This document shows, piece by piece, positions 35,756-47,592 of a stretch of DNA of 64,000 nucleotides (position 1 is its first letter; the number at the start of each line of letters is the position of its first letter). A program made the position numbers and the translations under genes. The notes beneath the pieces were generated by a model. It saw only the letters and a program-made list of their open reading frames with translations, had not been told where the DNA came from and did no database searches. Origin of the DNA: Sciurus carolinensis (lineage: Eukaryota > Chordata > Mammalia > Rodentia > Sciuridae). The stretch is taken from NCBI RefSeq assembly GCF_902686445.1, contig NC_062219.1, positions 114,391,160 through 114,455,159 on the forward strand, in the 5' to 3' direction.

Positions 35756-38700
35756 ATGGCCCAGGAGGCCACCTACCTGATCCCCCCCATCCTGCTGGTG
35801 CTCCTGGCCTCAGGTAAGGGAGGGGGAGGAGGGCCAAGGGAAGGGCATGGGGGAGGGGAGGGGAAGCTGGAGAGGTGAGGTGGGTGGGAAGGGGGCTATG
35901 TGTGGGGGAGGGCCAGGAACAGGGGTGCTGTGGCCAGAGGCTGGCTCTGGGGCCCTTTCTGAGTGTAGCCACAGAAAGTGTTGCTCTCTGAGGAGGGAAA
36001 CCCCCTTTCTAGTCCTGCCGTGGCCGTGAGGGGGCTCTCTGACTTGAGGGGGTATTCTCAGGCTCCTGGGCACAGGACAGAGAGTTCCTGCAGAAACTGG
36101 AGGGCGAGACAATCGTGTTGAGATGCCAGTACAGCCATCACCAACGCTCAAAGGTGAAAAGCTGGTGTCGGAAAATGTCCGCCAATTGGTGTGCAGTATT
36201 AGTGGACAGTTACAGGACAGTGCCCCGCTACTCCATCCAGGATCATCACGCATCTGGCTACTTCAATGTCACTGTGACTGGACTCAGGGTAAACGACTCA
36301 GGAGTCTATTATTGTGGAGTCTCTGAATATCCCAGGATCTATGTTCTCAGAATCATCCAGTTGGTGGTGTCTAAAGGTGAGCCCCCCAGCTTCTAAAATA
36401 TGTGGCTCTCAGCCTTCCAGAATCTCAGGCTGTCAGAGCTGGAGAGGACCCAGAAATCATTTTCTCCAACCTTCTCATGCCTGACAGCTAGGGCACAGAG
36501 AAGAAAAACCCCTTGCTCAAGGTCACCCAGTGGTCAAGGGCTGACCTGGCACTAGAAACTCAGGACTCCTGGCTTCCAGTCCATTCTTCCTTCATGTCTT
36601 TCTCTTAACGTTTTTGCTGCCACTCACAGGGTTCTGCCATTCATTTGGAAGGACCTTAAAGCTTTACCAAGCCTGAGCATGGCCGGGTAATGGTCCTTTC
36701 TTGGCCATCCCTACCCCTGATCCTAACACCAGTGTTCTCTCAGAGGGCCGTGGGGTCCATGGCACAGAAAGACCACAGGGCAACTCTGGGAGTCGGGTGG
36801 GGTGGGTTGTGGAGCAGTGTGAACAGACAAGAGGCTGCTGGACAGGGAGGCAGACAGGAGACTCAGGGCTGAGACTGGGAGGATCCTCGCCCTGGACCTG
36901 CCCCTAACCACTGAGGCCTTGCTGAATGAGCAGGGATTTGTTTAGGGGAGACAAAAGGGGTGTGTGGGGGGGAGGCATTAGTGGTTAAAAGAGCAAGACA
37001 TGGTCAAAAAGAGCAAATACAGAGACACCCCAGAATATATCCGATGTACAAGTGACACTAAGGCTGCTCGCACCATGGCTCTTCCTGATGAGGGACATCC
37101 AACACCACACAGCCTAACCCTCCACTCTGCGCGGGGCAGGTGGTGCTCTCTGTGTCCTCGCTTGCTCTAAGGCCATGTGTGGGCTTCTCTGCCCGAGGCT
37201 AGGGACTGGGCGCGGGAGACCTGGAGTGCAGGGAGAGCAGATGGGCGCTCCACTGACCGTCATCTCTTATAGCTTCAACCCCTCCCACCACCCGGAGCAC
37301 CAGAATGACCACAGCCCTGGCCTCTGCCACCAGCCCTGACATTGGCAGGTACTGCTGACCCCCTCCACCAACCTCTTAGCCCTGTTTCCTCCCACCCTTG
37401 GTGGACTATGCCGGTGTCCCCTCTACTACTCTGACAGACACCCACGACATTTCCACCTTCCATCAAGGTCTGTGGTTCTTGGCATCACTGACATTTGGAA
37501 TCAGCTCATTCTTTGTGGTGTGAGGCTGTTCCGAGTGCGGTAGGATGGTTGGCAGCATCCTTGGCCTTTACCCTTGGATGCCATGCCAGGAGCGCCAACT
37601 ACTGACTGTGCTGATGTGGCCACCACAGAATTCTCCAGACTGCCAGGGCTGACTTGGGGGACATAAATACCCCAGTTTAGAACCACCATCTTGTAGATAG
37701 TCATGAACATTAAATGAGGGTGTAGATTCCAGGGACTAAGCCGGTGCCAGGCCAAGACCGTGGCTGTGACTTCTGCCTCTGCCCTCTCCCCAACCTTTTC
37801 CATCTTCCATCAAGAGCAGGGAGCCCTGCAGTGGGTCTGGGAACAGGCATGGTCTGTAGTTACTAAACTGTACCCTGATTTTCTTTTGCCCCCACCCCAG
37901 ACAGTGAGTCTCTGTCCCCTACCCTCTACCCACTCTCCTGCAGACTGTGCACCTGGGCTCTTATAAACCATCCCATGTCAAGAGATTAAACCAGAAACCA
38001 GGTGCCTATCAGCAGAGCTGAGAGATGTCCCTGGGACCATTCCCTTGCCCTCTCTGAACCTGACACCCAGTCACTTTCCCTAGGAGCCTGCTCCAGTGTA
38101 AGAATGTCTACCCCTGTGCCCTTCCTTTGACTTAGGACAGGACCTATGGGAATGTGTTTACGAGCTGGAGAGCTGTAGTCCGAGGACCCCACTGTACTCT
38201 GAGAGCCAACAGCATCTCACAGAGAAAGGTTGAGGTGAAGTAGCAGGGACAGTTCAGTTCAGATCTCCAACCAGAGCTTGGAAGGAAAGTTACGGTAAAA
38301 AAGTCAGAAAGAAAAGGAACGGAATCCTGTGACAGTACCAGCATTCTTACCTTACAGAGATGGGATGGCTTACCTGAGACAGCGTGGCTTGCAGGGCAGA
38401 GCCCTGCCAGTATGGCCATCTCCTGCTCAGTCCAGCAGCAGGGACCTCAGGAGAAACAGAAGGGAAGCTCAGGAGGGCCTGCGGTGGCCACAGGCATGGG
38501 GGAGGGACGGTTTTCTGGCAGAAGGCAAAGCTGGACTCCAACTGCCCTCACCTGGCTGGTTCTTGTTCCTAAGCCCTCCAGGCAACTGGAAGTGGACATT
38601 CATCTCCTCGGGCCTGGTGGTGGCTGTCCTGTTGCTGGGGCTTATTGTCCTCCTGGTCCTCTATCTCAGGAAAGCCCAAGGAAGAGACAGGAAAGGTGAG

Positions 38701-41700
38701 ACCCTGTCACTGTCTCTGAGTGGACAACTGACTGCTCAACCTTGTCCCCTAGTGATGGGGACAAGGCTTATCATGCTCATTTTACCAACAAGGAAACTGA
38801 TAAGAGGTGAAGTGTCCAAGTGGCTCTCCTTCCCTTTGCCAGATAGCAGGCTCCGTGATCTCGAGGGTTAACCGGTCCTCCTCAGAAGCTCAAGGTCAGC
38901 TCATTGGAAGCCAATTCAACTCTATGCCCATTTGCCTGAATCTTGGGACCATAGACTTTTACCATCTTTATGTTTAAGAACTTTTTAACAAGTCTATGTA
39001 AACAACTTTCTGGCTAATGACTTTTAAAAATGTGTTGCTATCATTTTTAAATTTCATCTTCCTCATGGTAGGGAAAGAAATGGGGAGATGGAGGCCAAAA
39101 GACACAAAGAAGCCCATGTCCAGGATGAATGAGTCAAAAGACCTAATGTCAACATGAGGACTGTGTTAAAAATAGCATAGTCTATGTAGGATTTCTGCAA
39201 AACCAGGAAATTACAGTTGCTCTTGCCACGGGGAGGATTACGGGTAATGATGAGATGACAAATATGTTAATTTCTGCTACTATGGCAACCATTACACTAT
39301 GGTTACATGTTTTGTGACGTCATGTTGTATACCTTAAATATACCCAATAAGTTTTTCTCCTGGGACCGGAGACAGAACCCATGACCTCAGGCGTGCTAAA
39401 CACATACTCTACCACTGAGCTACACCCTCAGTCCACAATAAAATTTCAAAACAAATAAATGGAAGGGGAACAGAGGGGAATTTTTTTTTTTTTTTTTGCC
39501 TTCCTAAAAGCACTTCTAGGACTTTAATCTTCAAAGTTTTAAGTTCCTAGCATCAGTCACAAGTGAAGTCTGAAGCACTTTGATGACTTTTACCGCTTTT
39601 CTTGCTTATTTTTTGTGGGTTTATTTCTTTAGCACATAAAATTATGCACCTGTTAATTGTATGCCTTGGAGACGGTTCTGTTGACAACAAGATTAAAATG
39701 TATGCGTGGGTTAGAAGTATATTGGAACTCGTGGATATGAATCTTTCAAGTACAAATCCTCAGGGGAAGAGAGGACCGGGAAATTTTAGAAGTATATTTT
39801 TCAAACTGTATAAAATCAGTTTAGTGGGTTACAACAGCATTTTTATAAAGCAAAATAGAAAAGCAAAATGTCAAAATGCTTTGCAGATTTTCTCACTGAA
39901 TTTTTAAAAGTGTGTGCACAGGTGCGAGAGCGTGGGTTCGTGGATAAAAGCTATTTCTCACTGGGCTTCCCGGTTCAAAAATTTTGAAAGACATTACTAT
40001 GTGTAATTTTGTCAGCAAATAGAGTGTACTTAAATTTGATGTTTGAATTTGGAATTCTCTGTGAACTGGAATTGATAATTAAGTTTACCTGGCTTGTGCT
40101 GGTCAGCCACGGGCAGCTGGTTTGTCTTGCTCCTTAGTGTCCCTGGACACTACTCTGTGCAGGGCACCTGAGACCTTCCCAGGCTGGAATCAAGCTCTGG
40201 CCTCTCCCCGTCAGAGTCCCTTCCACCCAGCCAGGACCCCCATCACCTTATTCCCACGGGAGGTGGGTAGGAGGGTCCTTCCCCTAAGAGTGAGTCTTCT
40301 TCACAGGTGAGAAGGAATCCCACGACATCTATGAGGACACTGCAGACCAGAAGCAGAAGGCCTCCGTGAGTAGGATGGCCCTCCCCTGCGACAGAGACCC
40401 ACAGCTTCCCCACATCCTTGGTTGTTTTTCTTAACTTCCCAGCCTGTGCTTACTCAGAGTTTCTGCTCACCCCAGACCTTGACACACTCATTCGTGACTG
40501 CTCATGTCCCCACTGCCTCGTGGTGTTGCTTGCCGCCGCTTGCTGCTTGCCGCCGACCAGCGGGACAAACGACACGTACATCTCAGAGGTTCATGAAGCA
40601 GCTTCCGCTTTATTCAGCTGACACCCTCACTATATAAGCAGTCTCATGCATAAGCAATTGTAACCAGATATGTCCATCCAATCCTATTACAGGTCAAGCG
40701 ATCACGAGCTCAAGCACACATGTAAGACATATCTGTCCTCGCTAGGCGGCTGGACTAATTATCATACAGCCAATGGCAAACGCTTCCTGTTTTTCTCAAG
40801 GCGCATTCAGCACGCCCTTTGGCTCTCTGCCAGTCGCCATCTTTGGATGCATGTGGCGTAACCCTGGGCCCCGGGTCTCGCCCGCCACATCGTGGCCTAT
40901 CGACACGCTTCCTTTCCCGTACTTCTCAATTCAACTCTGTAGAGAGAATTGGTTGACCCAGCTCTTGACCTCCACCCCCGGCCTTTACACTGAAGGCAGC
41001 TTCTCCCATCTCAGAGTTCAGGCCGGGTCTGCCTATGGATTGGCTGCCCTGGGTCCAACCGCTGTGGTGCCAACACAGGAAACAGCATGGCATCCCTGGG
41101 GGCTCTCATCAGGGGCTGAGGATTGGGCAGGTTCTCTTGGGTAGGTCTGTCCTGTTTCCATAGCTGAGATTCTTGGAGTCACAGAAACACAGGACGTGAA
41201 GGACCTAAAGTCATCTGGTCCAGCCCTTCTGTAACGCTGGAGTCAATTCTACCAATAACACCCTGACCCAGCATTCCAGCCCCATCCCCAGGGACTTGGT
41301 GCCATGGATCTGGAGGGGCCTGCTTCTGCACTGTGAGGCTGGCACAGCTGCCTCGCAGATCACCCTGTGTAGCCTTCTCACCCGTGCAAGGCAACGCTGG
41401 AAGCAATCCTTCCAGCCATCACGGCCAAAGGCTCTGCCTCGTCCCACACCTTCTCTCTGTCCTCCACTCAGTCGGGGGCACCCGGAGGGCCCCTGACTGC
41501 TCCAGCTGTGATCCAGCTGATGGACATCTGTCTTTTTTGATTTCCAGGGCTTCCATCGGCAGTCCATCTCTGATGAGGACACTGGGGCCATCTGCTATGT
41601 GTCACTCATCCATCTAAACCACTGTGGCCCTGAGGACTCCATCTACATTAACACTCACCCCAACCCCCAGCTGAAGCCCAGGCCTGACCCCTTTCAGTCT

Positions 41701-41799
41701 GTGGAATATGCCAGCATCGCTGGAAAGAGACCCGCCCCCTCCACGCTGGATGCTCTAGATGGGAACCTGGGAACTGAAGCAGAATTCACTAGGCAGTGA
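35756..41799 (+). CDS. TREM-like inhibitory receptor with two ITIMs, complete, six coding exons
   Basis: Coding exons are 35756-35813, 36062-36376, 37273-37348, 38574-38695, 40307-40365 and 41548-41799. Phases 1, 1, 2, 1, 0 are all consistent and give 293 residues. Exon 1 is a signal peptide. Exon 2 is a V-type Ig domain (LRCQYS, KSWCRK, NDSGVYYCGV) closest to TREML4 in what I can compare. Exon 3 is a short Thr-rich stalk. Exon 4 holds a hydrophobic span with no Lys, Arg, Asp or Glu, so DAP12 pairing is not expected. Exons 5-6 encode a cytoplasmic tail of roughly 110 residues with two ITIM-consensus tyrosines, ICYVSL and VEYASI, plus non-consensus DIYEDT and SIYINT. Inferred role: inhibitory myeloid receptor recruiting SHP-1/SHP-2. 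Its place between TREML2 and TREM2 may match a human TREML pseudogene (TREML5P or TREML3P) or a less-studied mouse Treml gene; I cannot decide by eye. No AATAAA was found soon after the stop. Confidence 0.9.
39353..39436 (-). repeat. ID SINE in intron 4 of the ITIM gene
   Basis: ACATACTCTACCACTGAGCT is the reversed ID A-box region. Confidence 0.75.
40518..40523. repeat. Left target-site duplication of the solo LTR
   Basis: TCGTGG, an exact match to 40890-40895 on the other side of the LTR. Confidence 0.85.
40524..40889 (-). mobile_element. Solo LTR (class II/IAP-like), 366 bp, inside intron 5 of the ITIM gene
   Basis: It begins TGTTGC and ends CCACA on the + strand, with a perfect 6-bp target duplication TCGTGG at 40518-40523 and 40890-40895. 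On the minus strand it shows a TATA-like TTATATAG, then AATAAA within about 25 bp. TG...CA ends with a 6-bp duplication are typical of class II (ERVK/IAP) elements. The intact duplication and lack of internal sequence mean LTR-LTR recombination. It runs antisense to its host gene. Confidence 0.85.
40890..40895. repeat. Right target-site duplication of the solo LTR
   Basis: TCGTGG, an exact match to 40518-40523. The six-base length fits a class II retroviral integrase. Confidence 0.85.
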
Positions 41800-43674
41800 C
41801 CACCTACCAAAATGCTTGCTGGGTACGAAGCTACTCTATCAGCCACAAGAGGACTTCGTGCAGCAAAGATGGCCACACGCTGTCCGGGGCCATGCCCTTC
41901 TGTAAGGGAAGGAAGAGAAGGAATCTTGTCAACCCAGAGAGCCACCATGGGCAAGCTGTGGGCCTAACAGAGGGGTTTCTGGATCCTCCTCTGTCCCCTT
42001 CCCAGGGTCTGACAAGAGTGCTACCAACAGAGTCCAGCTAGGACCTGAGGCCAGGGCCTCTGAGTAACCCAATCTTGCCTCCCTGTATGACTTTCACTTC
42101 CTTCCTGACCAGGGGCCACGAAATCCTGCCAATTGTGCAAGTTCCCCCATTGGTATCTCTCAGGGTCTCTAGGCCAGCCTGGGGAGCTCTGCCCAGTCAG
42201 CTCTCTCCTCGCTCCTGGCCTCCTGATTCCACCTCCATTCCCACCCTTGGGATCCTTCCACTCTGCCAGGAAGAACACTGGGATGTGGGCAGTGCCCACC
42301 ACTCCAGAGTCTCTCTGAGCCCTTGCTCTGGCCAGGCAGTGAGGGTCGGAGGGGCTTCTTTCCCTGTGGCCATTCGCACAACTCCATCTGAATTGATTCG
42401 CGCTCCTCCGCCTTCCATGGAAGCCATTATTCCCTCTATACCTGCGTCTCAGTCAGGCAGACCAGGCTGGGGCAGGCCTCCGCTCAGCCTGTGGATCCAC
42501 AGGGCCCTGCTGGAGACAGGGTCTCTTTCTCATTATGTGCCCTCAAAGAGTGACTCTGAACTCTGAACTTGGAGGACTCTAAGCCAGGGGGGCAGTAGGG
42601 TGGTGGTCTGCTGTCTCGGGGAAGCTTGCTGGGATTTGCAGATTTGTCACTTCTCGAGTCACTGGACCTGGCTGCCCCTGGGAGACAACCCCCCTCTGCA
42701 CCCCTCAGTAGAGTCCCATGGTCTCAGCCTGGCCTTGTCTCTCCACGCAGGGAGCTCAGCACTTCCTGCTCAGGCAGTGGGTTTGTGAAGGGTGGGAGGT
42801 TTGGGGTCTGGTGGGCTGGTTTTTGAGGACGAGGTCTTCCTCTGGGAGGAAGGCAGGTAAGCTCCTGTCACCTCTGACTGTGACAACTGTGCTGCCATCG
42901 TCTGCAGTGTTGATGGCAGGGTCCCAGTGTTGCTGTGGTCTGTGCTCAGTCTGTGGCACCGTGGGACAGACTGCAGACCTGTGGGGCCAGGCACTCAGGT
43001 TGAGGGAGGTGGGCAGAGGGAGGGAGTTGGGGTCTCTGAGTGTCACCCTGGCTCCGGGGGTCTCTGCCCTGCCCTGCTTGCCCCATCCTCCTCCTGCAAT
43101 CCGGATCTGACTACTAGAGGGTGGATGATTGCAGCACCCTGGCTTCTTCCTGACCCGGCTGTGCTCTGAGAGGGTCATCAGCATTGGCCTGCAGGTGATC
43201 TCTGGTCCTTCATGGCTCCTGATAGCACTTCTGCTCTTGGTCCATATTTTAGACTGGGTGGCCCATCTTCAGCACATACTCCCCAGCTTGGGTCTCCTGC
43301 TTGCAAAAGACTGGCTGGTTTCTTCACAAACTGAAGGATTTACTTGGACTGGGGCTCCTGGAGCTGACTGACCTGCATTCATCAGAGAAATACTTACGGG
43401 TGCCTCGGACAGACAGTCACTTGCTCAGGGTGGAGGAGCCAGAGGTTAATTTCAGTACGCCAACATGGAGAGAGCATGAATGTGCCAGATTCCTCCATGT
43501 GGATTAATGGTTCAAATATCCCAATAAGAGAAGTACTTTCTCCTGTTTTATAGATGGAAAAATTGAGGCACAGGGAGGCTAAGTAACTTCCCCAAATTAC
43601 ACAGAAAGTAAATGGTGGATCCTAGACCTTGAAGTTTAACCACTATGTTTCTGGGGCACTGTTTACTTAAGAAG

Positions 43675-43705
<31 letters not shown>

Positions 43706-44475
43706 AAAATAGTGACAATACAAACAGGCATTGATACAGCTAGAGGAATGCTACAGGGGAAGGATGAAGGAACGTGGGCTTTTGTGATAAAGCCTCCTGG
43801 GGATGGGAGGGGACAACAGCGGTGCAGCTGGGAAGTTCAAAGGGAGAGATTCCAAGTCCACCATTAGACCCCAGGACTTGAGCCCTCCTGCCCATCCCCA
43901 GGGAGGGGGCTGCCCCTGTGACCACCAAAGGCCCGGGAGTCACTTTCCAGAGTTGTGTGTGGCCTTGCCCTTTCTCAGTACTCAGGCCCCATGGTCGTTC
44001 CAGTAGGAAAGGATTGCTGATCCTTGACCTTTGGAGCCTAGGAGGTTTTAGGTCATTGCACACGGCCAAGCTTCCCACCCCAGGGGCAGCGTCCCTGAGG
44101 TCTGTGAGCAGCCGCACAGTGGGCCCTCCCTTCCCCTTGCCGCCCCTGCTCTTCAGGCAGGTGTCGCCGTATGCGACGATGTTTTATTTTTCAGGGGTGT
44201 TTCAAGCCTCTGTGTTTTGAGATAGTCTGTTACGCAACAACAAGAAATCCAAACAAACAGCCGAGACAGATCTGGAGAAGAACAGGGTCACGGGGAGCGG
44301 CCTGGCCTTACCCCACCAGAGATCAAGACTTGCAGTGATGCGGCAATGATCACTGTGCCATCCTTCCACAGGAAGGTGGCCAAGGCGACAGGATTGAGGC
44401 GAGAAACGCCTGTGGACGGATGGAAGTGTGGCGTTCCACGGCGTGAGCACCATGAACACAGCTAGCTCTCCATCT
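41800..44475. other. 3' region of the ITIM gene and spacer
   Basis: No AATAAA was seen close to the stop, so the 3' end is undefined. The region has chance open frames only, an old MIR-like stretch at about 43530-43650 and a GT microsatellite. Confidence 0.3.
43674..43700. repeat. (GT)n microsatellite
   Basis: About 13 GT units downstream of the ITIM gene. Confidence 0.9.
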
Positions 44476-44479
44476 GGGG

Positions 44480-45000
44480 GAGATAAAATTAGGCGCCTAC
44501 CTTATGTCTCACACAAAAATAAGTTCCTGTGGGGCTGAGACCTCAACATGAATAGCTGAGCAATACAATGTTTAGACAAAAATATACAAGTTTTTACACT
44601 TCAGGCTACAGATTTCTTAAGCAGGACATCAGAGGCCCAAACCACAAAAGAAGATCCTGGGAGTAAGGAATCAGGGCGAGCTGTAACTTGGAACTGTCAT
44701 TACCCTGCAGATAACTGATAAAGGGTTAGAGGCCACGATTTGTAAATAGATCATTCAGATCAATCTAAAAGGATCAAGCCATTTTCATTTGGCATATAGG
44801 TAAAAAACAAAGCAGATGAGAACATTTAAAAAAAAGGCATTTAATAACATTGAACTTCAACAACAATCAGAAAAACTCAATTTTTACCTAGATATGTATC
44901 TCTAGCAGATTAGTCAGGGGCTTCACACATATCTGTAATAATTTATTTAAAAATACATGTATTTATTCATTTATACACACATAGATGTTCATAGGAAGAT
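44480..45000 (+). mobile_element. Old L1 ORF2 fragment
   Basis: Decayed ORF2 3'-region sequence: AATAGCTGAGCAATACAATG, ATTTCTTAAGCAGGACATCA, TAAAAGGATCAAGCCATTTT. Frames are broken. Confidence 0.5.
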
Positions 45001-45155
45001 GGATAGATGACCTCACATTTTCTAATTCTTAGAGTTGATGATAATAATCATAGAAAAATATTTAGTTCCATGTATGAATTTGAGCAACCCAAATGGCTTT
45101 TTTTTCCCTGTAAAAATGCGTATAAAATCATTTTGGGTATGAGCTGACATCAGGT

Positions 45156-45200
45156 CTCTGTTACACCAAAGGTTTATGCACAACCTTTGATGTAACAGAG
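45156..45200. repeat. Near-perfect hairpin, 19-bp arms
   Basis: CTCTGTTACACCAAAGGTT is followed by the 7-base loop TATGCAC, then the inverse arm with one mismatch. It could be the core of a small palindromic DNA transposon or a local inverted duplication. Not within a recognised repeat. Confidence 0.7.
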
Positions 45201-45263
45201 GGAACAACATTTAAACATGCAAATGGAAAACAAACCAGATATAACAAAATGCATAGCTGTAGT

Positions 45264-45288
45264 GTGAAATTTTACTGTAAAATTTCAC
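45264..45288. repeat. Perfect palindrome, 11-bp arms
   Basis: GTGAAATTTTA, loop CTG, then TAAAATTTCAC. It lies 64 bases after the larger hairpin. Confidence 0.7.
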
Positions 45289-45484
45289 TTAATACAATGT
45301 AAGAGAAAACAGCCTTTCATTTCCTAGATTTAAACCATTTTCCCCTCGTTTCTCCCTTCATTTTCAAGTAGAGCCAAATATTGCTGTACAAAGTTGGGTG
45401 ATTGGTACAAATGTTAGTTATATTATTCTCTATACATTTCTGTATGCTCAAAACGTGTCTTACTTTTAATTTTGTAATTTTAAT

Positions 45485-45690
45485 TTTTATTTTTTGGGTA
45501 TCAGGGATTGAACTCAGGGGCACTCAACCACTGAGCCACATCCTCAGTCCTTGTTTGGATTTTATTTAGAGACAGAGTCTCACTCAGTTGCTTAGCACCT
45601 CACCATCGCTGAGGTTGGCCTTGAACTTGAGACCCTCCTGTCGCAGCCTCCCAAGTCACTGAGATTACAGGCATGCGCCACTGCCTCACT
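45485..45690 (-). repeat. SINE, 7SL/ID composite
   Basis: TATCAGGGATTGAACTCAGG, AACCACTGAGCCACATCCTC, GATTACAGGCATGCGCCACT. Confidence 0.85.
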
Positions 45691-47465
45691 TTTTGAACAT
45701 AGCTATTGCAACAGTCCAAGCAAGAACTGATGTGGTCGTAGCCCCGGGTTCTGTAATGGGAAGGTAAGGGTTGGCACAGCCACCACCCAGCTTGAGGACA
45801 GAATTGAAGCCTGGAGGCCTCAGAGTTGAGAGGAAGGTGGGGGAGGGGTAGTGGAGAAGGAGTGACTGCTTTCAGTCTGGTGCAGACGACGAAGGGGTGG
45901 GGGATGGAAAACACATACAGATGTGCAGCCAGTTGGACAAGGAAAGCTTGGTGCCAGGGAGTGACAGCAAAAGATAGACCGGAAGAGAGAAGCACTTTGG
46001 GAAGAAACTAAGGAGTTCAGGCTCAGAGGCATTTGCATGTATGTATGATGGCTGGGTGGCCAAGTAAGGAAGTCAAGGGAGAAATCAGGAAGGTCATTTG
46101 CTGACCTGGGGAAAGTGGACAGAAGAGCTCTGACTCTTGGCAGGCGCTTTTGTTTAGGTGAGGAAAGAAAGGAGAGGATTCAAGGAAGAAGAGAGAGAAG
46201 TTGCCAGGGGGCAGTAGAAATACCCATGGTGTTCCAAAGTGTGAGCCAGCTGCAGTAACAGAAACCCCAACTCAAGTTTATTCTCACTTCTGTTCCAGCT
46301 CAGTGTGGGTCAACGAGAAGATTCTGCTCCACACAGTCATTCAGGGACCCAGGTTAATTCCCAGTAGTGGATCTATTACCTCTAAGTATCAGGGAGGCCA
46401 TGAAACCCTCTACTCCTGGGCAGCAAATGAGAGAAAAGAGACAACTTGGAAGATTGCCCAGGAGGTTCTGTGCGCCAGGCCTGAAAGTAGCAAATGTCAT
46501 TTCTTCCAGAACCCAGTCTGGCCACCTCTGGCTGCAAGAGGCTGGAAGATGTAGTTTAGATGTGTTCTCCGGAGGAAATAGTTCAGTGAACAACTATGCA
46601 GTCTCTTCCAAGACATTTTGAAATCATTTAAATTTTAAATTTCTTGGGGAAACCTCCACAGGGTTCAGAAATTTGGCCTGTCTTCTCTTTCCTAACTGCA
46701 CTTACCTCTTTTCCTGCCTGACTTTGTTCCTTGTGGGAATCCTTGTGCTTTCTCAAAATAAGCCCCTGCCTCTGTCCACTGCAACTGTCATGCGTGAAAG
46801 CTGTCACAAGCCAGGCTTCATGATGGGCCTGGCTTTCTTGGGATTTTATTCTAGGAAACTGACTGACACCACACACACACACAAAAAAAAATTCAAAATA
46901 AACTAAAATTTAATCTGTTCTTCAAGGAAACACACACACACAAACATTTTCAAAGTCCTTATTTATCTTGCTGTCAATACCTGGCAGTACTGTCTCACAG
47001 TTCTCAATCAAATCTCTCCTGTTTTCCTGGCTCTTCACTCCTTTGCAACCCGCTGGTAGGTCAATAATGCCTTTGCAAGAGAAAACAGGTCTCCTCTGTC
47101 ACAAGCTTAGACATCAACATGCTGGTCCTTGGGTGGGTGACAGGGTGGATCCTCCAGAGCTCCCTGGTCTGGTGTTTTTGAGGTTGCAATATTTGAGGTT
47201 GAGGCAATGCTTTGGAGACTTGGGGCAGGAATTGTCTAAAGAGGAGTTCTGCTGCAGGACAGTAGCCTCAGACCACAAAAGAGGTGAATCGCAAGCTTAC
47301 TGCAGCTTACTCTCTATCTATTCGAGTATTTAAACTAGAATCCCAATGCTCCACAAAACATGAATCTCTTAAGAGACAGTAGCATGCAACTGTAATGTAC
47401 CAAGAAAATATGAAGCAAAATAAAACAAATAAAAAAGAGACATTAGTATCATGAGAAAATAATCC
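45691..47465. other. Intergenic sequence
   Basis: Contains possible old repeats (45700-46130 and 46200-46560) that I cannot name, and CA-rich bits at 46870-46945. No Ig-domain remnant of another TREM-like gene was seen. Confidence 0.3.
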
Positions 47466-47467
47466 AT

Positions 47468-47592
47468 GCTGGCTGAGTGTGGTAGAGCACTTGCCTAGCA
47501 CGTGTGAGGAACTGGGTTCGATCCTCAGCACCACATAAAAATAAATAAATAAAATAAAGGTATTGTGTCCATCTACTACTAAAAATATATAT
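47468..47592 (+). repeat. ID SINE with AAAT-rich tail
   Basis: GGCTGAGTGTGGTAGAGCAC and GGGTTCGATCCTCAGCACC, then an AAATAAATAAAT tail and a GTGTCCATCTACTAC extension. Confidence 0.8.

Noticed and set aside
46201..46554. 117-codon frame as a TREM-like remnant
   Set aside because: No Ig cysteine/tryptophan pattern. The sequence looks like an old interspersed repeat.
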